A DNA stretch of 64,000 bases, taken from positions 1 to 64,000 of the forward strand of contig NZ_FNOB01000003.1 in the NCBI RefSeq assembly GCF_900106675.1. The letters are read 5' to 3'. A model generated the notes under the pieces. It was not told the DNA's origin and searched no databases. It saw only the letters and a program-made list of their open reading frames with translations. Below are positions 55,501 through 63,529 of this stretch, one piece after another. Positions within the stretch are counted from its first letter, which is position 1. Every line of letters begins with the position of its first letter. The stretch is from Allgaiera indica (GTDB lineage: Bacteria; Pseudomonadota; Alphaproteobacteria; Rhodobacterales; Rhodobacteraceae). The position numbers and the translations under genes were made by a program.

Positions 55501-55682
55501 ACCGAATCCTCGACCGTCTGGGCCGAGGCGCCGGGGTAACTGGCGCTGATATGGACCTCGGTCGGGGCGATCGAGGGGTATTGCGTGACCGGCAGAAGCC
55601 GGATCGCCGCGACCCCGGCCAGAACCGTCAGAATCGCCAGCACCCAGGCAAAGATTGGTCGGCTGATGAAGAACGTGCCCAT
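52563..55682 (-). CDS. RND efflux pump, HAE1 family inner-membrane transporter
   Basis: A 1039-residue proton-driven RND transporter of the AcrB/MexB (HAE1) family. The proton-relay helix GLLVDDAIVVVENVQR carries the two essential aspartates. Two large periplasmic loops and about twelve membrane helices are present, and the length is normal. It exports drugs or other hydrophobic compounds with its adaptor and channel. Its start lies four bases after the adaptor stop and its end overlaps the channel gene by four bases (ATGA). No local regulator gene is adjacent. Confidence 0.95.
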   Translation of the reverse strand: MGTFFISRPIFAWVLAILTVLAGVAAIRLLPVTQYPSIAPTEVHISASYPGASAQTVEDSVTRVIENALTGLDGMIYMESTSSQGASAITVTFDQSVDPVTAQSDVQTQVGQIERQLPTSVQTLGVSVTRRSSSILMVGSLVAEKGGYSSAELGNILTNVVQQPIERTPGVGGIHIFGSGYAMRIWLDPMALLRYQLTPNDVVSAVTAQNTNVSVGALGDQPTVKGQQFTATITAQSQLRTVAQFQNILLKTTSGGATVRLGDVARVAIGQASYGVSSRYSGKPAAGFGVQLETGANAIATSAAVKATLAKLASALPPGTAFKVAYDTSPFVELSIQQVYHTLIEAVVLVFLVLLVFLHTWRATLIPLIAVPVVLMGTLAVLYVAGFSINTLTMFALVLAIGLLVDDAIVVVENVQRLMEEEHLSAMAATRKSMGQITSALLGINVVLSAVFLPMAFFGGATGVIYRQFSITIVTAMTLSLAVAMILSPALCARLLKSHGAAPRFAPARWFNQGFDGLRNFYRGTARSLARRLIVMPLILAVILGGAWMIYSRMNSSFLPTEDQGVLMTIITLPEGATSQQTLATVKQVEQFYLTKEKDAVASTFAALGFGFSGSGQNHAMLFVRLKPFSVRAGHPAMAAPALARRANMYFHTLRAGEIFAVQPPAIRGIGNSGGFDMYLIDQAGNGSAALQAAAKSLADEANRDPMLSSVRADATGDQAALQINIDQQKAESYGLSLSDINKMLSVIFAGDTVNDFLLGTQLNPVIVEGDAPYRMQPSDVMNWYARNTTGEMVPFSAFVTTSWKPVPPRLERYDAVSAVQISGSAGAGYSSGQAMDEIQKLVQRLPGGYGTAWTGISYQERQSGAQAPLLYALSVLVVFLALAALYESWSIPFAVMLAVPVGMLGAVAAAYFLGQSNDVYFKVGVLTTIGLASRNAILIVEFAERLRHEGRDLLSAAIEAAGLRLRPILMTSFAFILGVLPLATATGAGAAAQNAIGIGVVGGMIASTVIGVFLVPAFYVLIRKLTQALSFKRPSETS

Positions 55683-55686
55683 ATCG

Positions 55687-56973
55687 TCAATTCCCGGCCT
55701 TTGCAGGCGCCTCTTTCGGGGCCGTGGCCGCCACGCCCTTGCCCGCCACGCCCTTGCCCGCCACGCCGTTGCCCGCCGCGCCCGTGGCCGCAGGCCTGGC
55801 CTTGTCGGTGACCACCCCGTCGGGTGTGATCGCCACCGGCGTCGGCGCGATCTTGGCGCCGGCGCGCAGCCGCGACAGCCCGTCGACGATCAGCTCGTCG
55901 CCGGGTTTCACCCCGCCGGTCACGATCCAGGCGTTATGATAGGTGCCGCTGGTGGTCAGGGTCACCTGATGCGCGGTGCCGTCCCGGGCTATGAAGGCGG
56001 TCAGCGCCCCGGTCGAGGCACGCGTCGTCGGCCCCTGCGGCACCAGGATCGCCCGCACGCTGCCAAGCGTCACGTTCACCCGCACGAACATGCCCGGCAG
56101 GATCCGGCGGTCGGGGTTGTCGAACTGGAAGCGGAAGGTCGTGGTGCCGGTCGAGGCCGAGACCGTCGCCCCCGGCGACACCAGCGTGCCCTTGCCCTTG
56201 AACACCTGGCCGCTATCGAATTCGAGGCTGGCCTCGAGCTTGTCGCCCGCCTTCAGCCGCCCTGCGGCGATCGCGTCGCGGACTTCGTTGATGCGGCGGA
56301 TCGATTCCTCGACATCGACATAGATCGGATCCAGCCGCGTCACCGTGGTCAGCGCTGTGGTCTGGTTCGCCGTCACCAGCGCGCCCACGGACACCGTCGC
56401 GACCCCGGCGACGCCGGTGATCGGGCTGCGCACCACCGTGCGGTCAAGGTTCAGCTGCGCCGTTTGCAGGCTGGCCTGAGCCGACAGCAGGCTGGCCTTC
56501 GCCTGCACCACCGCGACCTGGGCCGTGCTGACCTGCTCTGCGGTGATCCCCTTGTTTTCCAAGGCCTTGTAGCGGTTCAGCGTGGCCTGGGCATTGGCCA
56601 GGGACGCCTGCGCCTGCGCCACCGCGGCCTGGGCGGCGGCCGCCTGGGCCTTGTAGTCGTCGCCGTCGATGCGAAACAGCACCTCGCCCTTTTGCACCCG
56701 ATGCCCGGGCCCGTAGGGGATCGCCTGTACCACGCCCTCGACCCGGGGGCGGATGTCGACCTGTTCATAGGCCACGGCGCGGCCGGGCAGGGTGACGCGA
56801 TAGGGCACATCGGATCGCGCCAATGTCACTACCCCCACCTTGGTCGGCCCCACAGGGTGGCCGGGGCCGCCGGGACGCTGCTGCGCCAGGACGGGCGAGG
56901 CCGCGCACAGAAACACAACCGCGGCGCGGCCACACAGCGCCGCGTGACGGCGGGTCAACAACATATCAGGCAC
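55687..56973 (-). CDS. RND efflux periplasmic adaptor protein
   Basis: A 428-residue membrane-fusion protein. The signal sequence runs to about 30 (VLAQQ), then the biotinyl-lipoyl-like domain and alpha-helical hairpin, and the beta-barrel domains with GVAGVATVSVGALVTANQTT. The C-terminal tail is low-complexity, with three GVAGK-like repeats. The start taken is GTG at 56973, close behind AGGGGG; an ATG three codons inside (56964) is a fair alternative. First gene of the adaptor-pump-channel operon. Confidence 0.92.
   Translation of the reverse strand: MPDMLLTRRHAALCGRAAVVFLCAASPVLAQQRPGGPGHPVGPTKVGVVTLARSDVPYRVTLPGRAVAYEQVDIRPRVEGVVQAIPYGPGHRVQKGEVLFRIDGDDYKAQAAAAQAAVAQAQASLANAQATLNRYKALENKGITAEQVSTAQVAVVQAKASLLSAQASLQTAQLNLDRTVVRSPITGVAGVATVSVGALVTANQTTALTTVTRLDPIYVDVEESIRRINEVRDAIAAGRLKAGDKLEASLEFDSGQVFKGKGTLVSPGATVSASTGTTTFRFQFDNPDRRILPGMFVRVNVTLGSVRAILVPQGPTTRASTGALTAFIARDGTAHQVTLTTSGTYHNAWIVTGGVKPGDELIVDGLSRLRAGAKIAPTPVAITPDGVVTDKARPAATGAAGNGVAGKGVAGKGVAATAPKEAPAKAGN
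55731..55775 (-). repeat. three tandem 15-bp units at the adaptor C-terminus
   Basis: CCACGCCCTTGCCCG occurs at 55731-55745 and 55746-55760, and with one change at 55761-55775. In the protein these give a repeated GVAGK pentapeptide near residues 400-415, in a flexible tail that differs between adaptors. Such exact units are prone to copy-number change. Confidence 0.75.
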
Positions 56974-57091
56974 CTGTCCCCCTGGAATTCATCATGGTTC
57001 GCACCGGGACTACCGCGCCCGCCGATCAGCGTTCTACGCGTCGCGCGCCCGCCTCCGTCGCCAAAAGGACATGTCTTGGGGCGAAATGACG

Positions 57092-57109
57092 AAAACGTGA
57101 TCGTCGGGC
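57092..57109. repeat. copy 1 of an exact 18-bp intergenic repeat
   Basis: AAAACGTGATCGTCGGGC is found here, in the 246-bp gap between the efflux operon and the DUF5333 gene, and again exactly at 63282-63299. Both copies lie in gaps between divergent genes, in the same orientation, so a shared regulatory or transcription-start element is possible. Confidence 0.5.
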
Positions 57110-57219
57110 GGCTTCTTGCCGAATGTCGTGGCGGGATTTTCCGCGGCGGGATGCAAGTGGCGCGCGTTACCGCTATATCCGGGGGGCGCAACCGACCACA
57201 GATGAAGCGAGACCCACGA

Positions 57220-57654
57220 ATGACCCAGTCACTCAAGCCGCTTGCCCTTGGTATGATGCTGGCCACCCTGCCCGCCGCGGCGTTCGGACCGGTTGCCGCC
57301 GCCACCGCGCCGGCGGTGCCGCTGGTCCGCAATGCCCACGTCATGGACCAACTGGTCGCGGCGCGTACCGCCGATGTGATCCGCCACCAGTGTCCGACGA
57401 TCTCGGGGCGGCTGATCAAGGCGTTCTTCAAGGCCGAGGAGTTGAAGGCCTATGCACTGAACCATGGCTATTCGGCCGACCAGATCCGTGCCTTTCTGAA
57501 GGACCCCAAGGCGCGCAAGCTGGTCGAGAGCCGGGCCGACGCGCGACTGGCGAAGTTGGGGGCAAAAGCTGGTGACGCGCAAAGCTACTGCAAGGCGGGC
57601 AAGGCGGAAATCGCGTCGGGCTCGCTGGCGGGGTCCCTGCTTTACGCGCGTTGA
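57220..57654 (+). CDS. DUF5333 domain-containing exported protein
   Basis: A 144-residue protein with a signal peptide (about 1-28, hydrophobic core LALGMMLATLPAAAFGPVAA). The mature part matches DUF5333, a Rhodobacterales family: CPTISGRLIKAFFKAEELKAYA, GYSADQIRAFL, and the C-terminal SYCKAGKAEIASGSLAGSLL. Two cysteines, in HQCPT and SYCKA, are conserved and could form a disulfide. The function is unknown. The ATG at 57220 is used; one at 57202 is in frame. It converges on the glycosyltransferase pair. Confidence 0.82.
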   Translation: MTQSLKPLALGMMLATLPAAAFGPVAAATAPAVPLVRNAHVMDQLVAARTADVIRHQCPTISGRLIKAFFKAEELKAYALNHGYSADQIRAFLKDPKARKLVESRADARLAKLGAKAGDAQSYCKAGKAEIASGSLAGSLLYAR

Positions 57655-57712
57655 CGCCGCCGGTCTGGTGGCCCGGCAGGGGCGCGGCTCGATCCCCGGC
57701 GCAAGCCCCAGT

Positions 57713-59158
57713 TCAATTCCCGGCGCACGGCCCGTGCCGGAGGCCGCGTACCTCCGTCGCGGAATAGCTTTTCAGAGTGATGCCACCGCTTTTGCGTTCC
57801 AGCACGCGGGTGGGGCCGACCTGGTTGAACAGGATCTGCGGCGCAAGCGCTGCGGGTCGGGCCTGGATCAGCAGCGCGGGCCGGTCGCACAGATCGCGCG
57901 GGAAGCCGCCGCGAAAGCCCCAGCGTTCGGGTTCGGTCAGGGCCCGGACGGGCACGCCCGGCAGCGCGAAGGCCAAGGCGCCGGTGGTGCCGTAATCGAC
58001 GGTGGCGACCCAGATCGCCCCATCCTGAGCCATCAGCGCGTCGATCTGCCGGGTCAGTGCCGGCCAGCCCTTGGTCTGGTTCGGGGGGTTGTCGCCGCGA
58101 AACACCGGCTTGCCGGGCCAAAGCGCCAGCGTCAGTGCCAACGCCGACAGTCCCAGCGCGCTTGCGGTGGCCAGCGCGCGGCCGGGGCGCAGGTCAGCGC
58201 GCCCCAGTGCGGCCAGCGCCGCAAGTCCCGGAAACAGCGGCACGATCCAGTTCGCCTGAATCGCATGGCCCATCGAATGGACCAGCAGGTAAAGCCACAG
58301 CGGCGCCGAGAACCACATAAGTCTCTGCGCCGCCGCGCCTTCGCGCCACGCGGCGGCCAGCGCGCGCCACAGCAACAGGGGCGTCACCGTCAGCACCGCC
58401 ATGGCGATGAACGGCAAGGTGGCGTTATGGGTGGGCCCGGGCTGATCCAGCCGCCCGAACTGCCGCGCCAGCCCCAGCCAGCCATGTGTCGCGCTCCACC
58501 ACAGGAAGGGGGCCAGCAGCGCGGCGGTCAGCGCCATCGCGGCCCAGGTCACAGGGTGGCGCAGCTGCGCCCGACCGACGGGCGAGGCCAGCAGCCACAG
58601 CGTGACCGCGACCCCCAGGAACAGGTTGGTCAGTTTCGACAGCACGCCCAGCGCCATCCAAAGGCCCGCCAGCGGCCAGTGCCGCGCGGGCGCTTCGGGC
58701 GCGCGCAGCACCGCCAGCGTCGCCAGCGCCCAAAACAGGGTAGAGGGCGCATCCGGCGTGGCGGTGAAACCCAAGGCGAATGGGACCGCCATGCAGTTGA
58801 ACATCAGCGCGGCCCATCGGGCAGCCGCCCCGTCGCCACCGGCCGCGCGGGTGATCGCCGCGGTGATCGGCGTGACCAGGGCAAAGCCCAGCACCGGCAC
58901 CAGCCGCACGGCCAGCGTTCCGTGGCCCAGCAGCGCCTCGCCGATGCGGATCCACAGCGCGATCATCGGCGGATGGTCGTAATAGGCGGGTTGCAGGTGG
59001 GTGGACCAGAGCGCGTAATAGGCCTCGTCCTGAACCAGCCAAAGCCGCGCGGCCAGCACCAGGTGCAGCGCGGCGAAGATCAGGGTGGTCACCCAGACCG
59101 GCGGGGGCGCCATCTCTGGGCGCGAAGAGCCGAAAGACGCGCCCGCGCGCCGGCTCAA
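57713..59158 (-). CDS. ArnT/PMT-like membrane glycosyltransferase (GT39/GT83 type)
   Basis: A 481-residue multi-pass protein that probably transfers a sugar from a polyprenyl-phosphate donor to a cell-surface acceptor. The early segment QDEAYYALWS carries the Asp-Glu pair typical of such GT-C enzymes, and YYDHPPMIALW follows in the first loop. About nine to eleven membrane helices follow. The start taken is TTG at 59158, with a strong GGAGG five bases upstream and a four-base overlap (TTGA) with the upstream gene; ATG at 59113 is the alternative. Paired with a glycosyltransferase that makes the lipid-linked sugar. Confidence 0.82.
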   Translation of the reverse strand: MSRRAGASFGSSRPEMAPPPVWVTTLIFAALHLVLAARLWLVQDEAYYALWSTHLQPAYYDHPPMIALWIRIGEALLGHGTLAVRLVPVLGFALVTPITAAITRAAGGDGAAARWAALMFNCMAVPFALGFTATPDAPSTLFWALATLAVLRAPEAPARHWPLAGLWMALGVLSKLTNLFLGVAVTLWLLASPVGRAQLRHPVTWAAMALTAALLAPFLWWSATHGWLGLARQFGRLDQPGPTHNATLPFIAMAVLTVTPLLLWRALAAAWREGAAAQRLMWFSAPLWLYLLVHSMGHAIQANWIVPLFPGLAALAALGRADLRPGRALATASALGLSALALTLALWPGKPVFRGDNPPNQTKGWPALTRQIDALMAQDGAIWVATVDYGTTGALAFALPGVPVRALTEPERWGFRGGFPRDLCDRPALLIQARPAALAPQILFNQVGPTRVLERKSGGITLKSYSATEVRGLRHGPCAGN

Positions 59159-60294
59159 GGCGCCCTCCAGGTGACCAGAAGGCTTGCCCAGAAGTTCCAG
59201 ATCGCCCCCGCGATCGCGCCGACGACGCTGGCCAGCGCCCATTCCGGCACTGCGCGGAACACCGCGCTGGCGACGCCCAGGTTGATCAGCGCGCCCACCG
59301 AGCAGACGGCATAGAACGACAGCAACCCGCGAAAGAAGGCCCGTCCGCGCAGCCGCCGCTCGCGCCACGTGATGGCGTTGTTGAGCGCGAAGTTCGAGGT
59401 CATCGCGGCCAGCACGCCCAACGCCTGGGCCGGCTCGAAGCCTAGCCCCGGGAAGGCCATGGCCAGGCGCACCACGGCCAGTTGCACGAAGATGCCGGTG
59501 AAGCCGACGAAGCCGAACAGCACCAGCCTGATCGGCAACAGGCCCGAGGTCAGGCGGGTAATCAGCAATCCGAGAAATTCCAATGCTACGGTTCCGTCCA
59601 TCTTGGATTCGCCCGCCACCCGCGGGCGGAAATCATAGGGCACTTCGGCCACCTTCCAGCGTCCGCGGGCGGCCGCCAGCATGTCGGCCAGCAGCTTGAA
59701 GCCCTGGCCCTGCAGCCCGGTCGCGACCTCGTTGAAGGCCGGCCGGCGGACCATGAAGAAGCCCGACATCGGATCGCTTGCGCGGATGCGCAACAGCTTC
59801 AGCGTCAGCGCCGTCGCACGTTCCGATCCCCATTGCCGCACCCGCGACAGCCCGCCCGCCGAAGATCCCCCCGCCACGTTGCGCGACCCGATCACCAGAT
59901 CCAGCTCCGGGTCGGAGCCGAGCACCTCGTACATGGCGCGCAGCCGGGTCTCGTCATGCTGCAGATCGGCGTCGATCACCGCCACCACCGGCGCGGTCGA
60001 GCCCAGGATGCCCTGGATGCAGGCCCCGGCCAGCCCGCGCTGGCCCTTGCGGTGAAGCAGCTGGATGCGGTGGTTTTCGGCGGCGACCGCCGTGACCTCG
60101 GCGGCGGTGCCGTCGGGGCTGTCGTCGTCGACGAAGACCGCCTCCCAGTCGATGCCGTCCAGCGCGGCTTGCAGCCGGGCGACCAGCGGGCGGACATTGG
60201 CGCGTTCGTTGAAGGTCGGGATGACCACGGTCAACGCGGGCCAGCACGGCTCGATCATCGTCCCGTCTTCCCGCCTGCTTCCTGCCGCATCCAT
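59155..60294 (-). CDS. polyprenyl-phosphate glycosyltransferase fused to a GtrA membrane domain
   Basis: A 379-residue fusion. The N-terminal GT2 domain (about 18-240) resembles dolichol-phosphate mannose synthase: VVIPTFNERANV, VDDDSPDGT and DADLQHD (108-114). The C-terminal part (about 250-379) is a GtrA-type domain of four membrane helices, which may flip or present the lipid-linked sugar. It should make the polyprenyl-phosphate sugar used by the ArnT-like enzyme. The ATG at 60294 follows GGGAG closely and fits the family; upstream frame is a shadow. Confidence 0.88.
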   Translation of the reverse strand: MDAAGSRREDGTMIEPCWPALTVVIPTFNERANVRPLVARLQAALDGIDWEAVFVDDDSPDGTAAEVTAVAAENHRIQLLHRKGQRGLAGACIQGILGSTAPVVAVIDADLQHDETRLRAMYEVLGSDPELDLVIGSRNVAGGSSAGGLSRVRQWGSERATALTLKLLRIRASDPMSGFFMVRRPAFNEVATGLQGQGFKLLADMLAAARGRWKVAEVPYDFRPRVAGESKMDGTVALEFLGLLITRLTSGLLPIRLVLFGFVGFTGIFVQLAVVRLAMAFPGLGFEPAQALGVLAAMTSNFALNNAITWRERRLRGRAFFRGLLSFYAVCSVGALINLGVASAVFRAVPEWALASVVGAIAGAIWNFWASLLVTWRAP

Positions 60295-60471
60295 CGTTCT
60301 CCCAATCCGCTCGGCCCTATATCGGGCGAATCTGACGCCAACCTTAACGGTGCCCTCACAGGGCGGGAAGGCCGGCCCCGGCGGCTTGCCCGCAGTCAGG
60401 GGGCGTGCCGGGGGGTACACGGAGCGGGCCGCCCCGGCAAGGGTTGTGGCCAAGGGTTGTGGGGCCGGCGG

Positions 60472-60900
60472 TCAGTCGCGGCCCGTATTGGGCGGGAAGC
60501 GGCCGGTGATCGAGCGCGCCACGACCAGCACCAGCAGCAGCAATGCCAACTCCAGCAGCGCCTCGGCCTGCGCGGTCTCGGCATAGATCCGCTCGATCAT
60601 GTGGCGCAGCACGAAGACGGCGACCACGTCGATCAGCGCCGACAGGCGGATCCGGCGCAGGTGGATATAGTCGATGATCGATCCGAACAGCTCGATGATG
60701 ATGAAGACATCGAGGATGCCGGTCACCAGATCGCGAAACTGCACGTCGTTGAGGGTGACGTTCTTGAGGTTCGGGATCAGGTTGAACAGCGTGGTCAGGA
60801 TATCGGCGAAGGCGAACACCAGGGTGGCCAGCATCACCAGAATCAGCCCGATGACGATGGCATTCACGATGTTTACGTAGATTTTCAGAACCTTGTGCAT
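60472..60900 (-). CDS. PsiE family phosphate-starvation-inducible membrane protein
   Basis: A 142-residue protein with four predicted membrane helices, matching the PsiE family (first helix IVIGLILVMLATLVFAFA, then DIL and loop LNDVQFRDLVTGILDVFIIIEL). PsiE genes are phosphate-starvation-induced in enterobacteria, but the function is unknown. It lies just downstream of feoB, 64 bases away on the same strand, and may be read with it. Confidence 0.82.
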   Translation of the reverse strand: MHKVLKIYVNIVNAIVIGLILVMLATLVFAFADILTTLFNLIPNLKNVTLNDVQFRDLVTGILDVFIIIELFGSIIDYIHLRRIRLSALIDVVAVFVLRHMIERIYAETAQAEALLELALLLLVLVVARSITGRFPPNTGRD

Positions 60901-60964
60901 CGCGGCCTCCCCAAGGTGCCGCGAACCCTATTCCCGGCCCGTGGGCCGCGCAAGCCGGCGCATG

Positions 60965-62842
60965 CTAGCCCCAGCCCAGCAGCACCGCGCCCTGATAGGT
61001 GACGAAGGCCGCGACATAGGCCAGCGCCAGCATGTAGCCGAAGGCCAGCCACATCCATTTCGCGCCGCCGGCCTCGCGCCGGATCACCGCCAGGGTCGAG
61101 ATGCATTGCGGCGCGAAGATATACCACGCCAGCAGCGCCAGGGCCGTGGCCAGGCTCCATTGCTGGGCAAGCACATGGCCGATCTGCGCTTCGCCCCCGC
61201 CCGAGATCGCATAGACCGTGCCCAGCCCTGCCACCGCGACCTCGCGCGCCGCCATTCCCGGCACCAGTGCGACCGAGATCTGCCAGTTGAAGCCCACCGG
61301 GGCCAGCAGCGGATGGATCAGATTGCCGATCATCGCGGCGAAGCTGTAGGTGATCGCGGGTTCGGTGGCGCCGGGGGGCGGCGCGGGGAAGGTGGCCAGC
61401 GCCCAGATCACCACGGTCGCCAGGAAGATCGTGGTACCGGCGCGCTTCACGAAGATCCGGCCGCGTGTGTAAAGGCCGATCGTCACGCTTTTCAGCCGGG
61501 GCATCTTGTAGTCGGGCAACTCCAGCATGAAAGGCGGGGACGGCGCATGCCGCCAGAACAGCAGTTTCGCCGCCAGAGAGACCGCCAGCGCCGAGACGAT
61601 CCCGGCGGCATAGAGGCCGAACATCACCAGACCCTGCAGGCTAAGCACGCCCAGGATCGCGCGATGCGGGATGAAGGCCGAGATGAGAAGCGTATAGACC
61701 GGGATCCGCGCCGAGCAGGTCATCAGCGGCGCCACCAGCATCGTCGTCAGCCGGTCGCGGCGGTTGTCGATCACGCGCGCGGCCATGATGCCGGGAATCG
61801 CGCAGGCGAAGGAGGACAGCAGCGGGATGAAGGCGCGGCCGTGCAGCCCCGCGCCACCCATGATGCGATCCATCAGGAAGGCCGCGCGCGCCATGTATCC
61901 AAGGTCTTCGAGCAGCAGGATGAACATGAACAGGATCAGGATCTGCGGCAGGAACACCAGGACCGAACCGACCCCGGCGATCACCCCGTCTTGCAGGAAC
62001 GACTGGATCAGCCCCGGCGGCAGGGTAGTGCCGACCCGCGCCCCCAACGCGTCGAAGCCTCCCGCGATCAGGTCCATCAGCGGCGCGGCCCAGGTGAACA
62101 CCGCCTGAAACATCACGAACAGGATCACCAGCAGGATCGCCAGCCCCGCCACCGGGTGCAGCAGCACATTGTCGATCCGGTTGGTCAGCGTATGGGGTTT
62201 CGCCGGCGGGCGCACGGCTTGCTTGATCAGCCGGTCCGCGGTGCGCTGGGCTGCGCGCAATTCCAGCGCGCCCGGGGGCGCCCAGCTGTTTTCGGCCGCC
62301 GGCGGCAGGCCCCGGGCCGCCAGCGAGTCAAGCTTGTCCCAAAGCGCCTGCATTCCGGCCTTGCGCACCGCCGTGGCGGGGATCACCGGAATGCCAAGCC
62401 CCGCCTCGAGCGCCGCGATGTCGATCTCTATCCCGCGGTGGCGGGCGATGTCGTACATGTTCAGCACCAGGATCAGCGGCCGCCCGGTGCGCCCAAGTTC
62501 CAGCACCAGCCGCAGCGCCGAGCGCATGTTGGTCGCATCGGCCACCGCCAGCAGCAGATCGGGCGCGGCCTCGCCGGCGCGCCGGCCCAGCACCATGTCG
62601 CGGGTGACTTCCTCGTCGGGGCTACGGGCGCGCAGGGAATAGGTGCCGGGCAGGTCGACCACCTCCAGGCTGTGGCCTGCGGGCGTGCGCAGCGTGCCGA
62701 CCTTGCGCTCGACGGTAACGCCGGCGTAGTTGCCGACCTTCTGCCGTGATCCCGTCAGCGCGTTGAACAGCGCGGTCTTGCCGCAATTTGGCACGCCTAC
62801 CAGCGCCAGCCGGCGCAGCCTGTGTGGTATTCCGTCGGGCAT
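60965..62842 (-). CDS. feoB: ferrous iron transporter B
   Basis: A 625-residue FeoB. The N-terminal G domain shows G1 GVPNCGKT (16-23), G2 around YAGVTVE, G3 DLPGTY and G4 NMYD, followed by the GDI-like helical part. The rest is a multi-helix membrane domain with PLMTCSARIPVYTLLI and a C-terminal segment around APQCIST. It is shorter than the E. coli protein (773) but has both Gate-type regions, so I consider it intact. It imports Fe(II) with FeoA, whose gene precedes it by seven bases. FeoC is not evident. Confidence 0.93.
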   Translation of the reverse strand: MPDGIPHRLRRLALVGVPNCGKTALFNALTGSRQKVGNYAGVTVERKVGTLRTPAGHSLEVVDLPGTYSLRARSPDEEVTRDMVLGRRAGEAAPDLLLAVADATNMRSALRLVLELGRTGRPLILVLNMYDIARHRGIEIDIAALEAGLGIPVIPATAVRKAGMQALWDKLDSLAARGLPPAAENSWAPPGALELRAAQRTADRLIKQAVRPPAKPHTLTNRIDNVLLHPVAGLAILLVILFVMFQAVFTWAAPLMDLIAGGFDALGARVGTTLPPGLIQSFLQDGVIAGVGSVLVFLPQILILFMFILLLEDLGYMARAAFLMDRIMGGAGLHGRAFIPLLSSFACAIPGIMAARVIDNRRDRLTTMLVAPLMTCSARIPVYTLLISAFIPHRAILGVLSLQGLVMFGLYAAGIVSALAVSLAAKLLFWRHAPSPPFMLELPDYKMPRLKSVTIGLYTRGRIFVKRAGTTIFLATVVIWALATFPAPPPGATEPAITYSFAAMIGNLIHPLLAPVGFNWQISVALVPGMAAREVAVAGLGTVYAISGGGEAQIGHVLAQQWSLATALALLAWYIFAPQCISTLAVIRREAGGAKWMWLAFGYMLALAYVAAFVTYQGAVLLGWG

Positions 62843-62849
62843 CTCGGGG

Positions 62850-63131
62850 TCAGCGGGTCAGGATGGCCATCGCCTCGCGGCGCCGCAGCGCCACGGTCGC
62901 CCCGTTCAGGCGAACGGCGATCGGGTCGCGGCCGAACAGGCCTTCATGCAGGATGGTGACCTCGGCGCCTTCTACGAATCCCAGCTCGATCAGGCGGCGT
63001 TCGATCTCCTGGGCGGGAAGGCCGGGGCAATCCTCGCACGGGGCGATCCGGTCGATGCAGCCGCAATAACCCTTCGATGCCTGGCCAAGTGGAAAGGAAC
63101 CTGCCGTCAGCGGCGTGTCGTCGAATTCCAT
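62850..63131 (-). CDS. feoA: ferrous iron transport protein A with an N-terminal cysteine motif
   Basis: A 93-residue FeoA. The SH3-like core covers about 44-93 (LIELGFVEGAEVTILHEGLF and RLNGATVALRRREAMAI). It is longer than a minimal FeoA by about 35 N-terminal residues that contain four cysteines at 23, 25, 32 and 35 (CGC and PCEDC), a CxC-x6-CxxC pattern that could bind a metal or cluster. The start at 63131 is decided by GGAG seven bases upstream; the ATG at 63137 is too close. It precedes feoB by seven bases. Confidence 0.88.
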   Translation of the reverse strand: MEFDDTPLTAGSFPLGQASKGYCGCIDRIAPCEDCPGLPAQEIERRLIELGFVEGAEVTILHEGLFGRDPIAVRLNGATVALRRREAMAILTR

Positions 63132-63529
63132 GCGCATACTCCGTCATTGCCGCGCGACTCGCGCCTGGAGATAGGCGTTTACAACACTCGTGGGCTGGCT
63201 TTGCAACAGAAAACCCACTTTTCTTGTCAAGTTTACCCCGGGGCGCCGGCTGGGACGCCGAAGGCGGCCGGGCAAAGCTGAAAAACGTGATCGTCGGGCA
63301 ACGGGGGACGGACGTTGTGTCCACTTGTGGTTTGCATGATTCCCTCTCTCGCACAAAGGTGATATGCAAGAATCCGTATGTTGGTCCTTCGGGAGTCTTG
63401 ACGGCCCGGATCCTTGCGAGTTCTCGTTGAAGTTGATATTCGCGGCCGTTTCGGGCCCGAATGGTTCGTGGTGGTGCGAGGCAGCAGAAATCCGGAACGG
63501 CGATTTGCCGTCCGCAACAAGGGCGCCAA
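63132..63529. other. 398-bp region between feoAB and a sensor gene
   Basis: No gene is supported here; both divergent promoters should lie in it. On the minus strand a TTGACA hexamer at 63230-63225 could be a -35 box for feoAB, but I see no good -10 at the right spacing. A CTTGTCAAG partial palindrome is also present there. No clear Fur, RirA or FnrL site was found by eye. It also holds the second copy of the 18-bp repeat at 63282-63299. Confidence 0.45.
63282..63299. repeat. copy 2 of an exact 18-bp intergenic repeat
   Basis: AAAACGTGATCGTCGGGC here is identical to the copy at 57092-57109. It lies about 150 bases upstream of the feoA start and 230 bases upstream of the sensor start. Confidence 0.5.

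Noticed and set aside
60965-62842. Truncated feoB
   Set aside because: It is shorter than the E. coli protein, but all G motifs and both conserved membrane regions are present, with normal coupling to feoA, so it looks like a short natural form.
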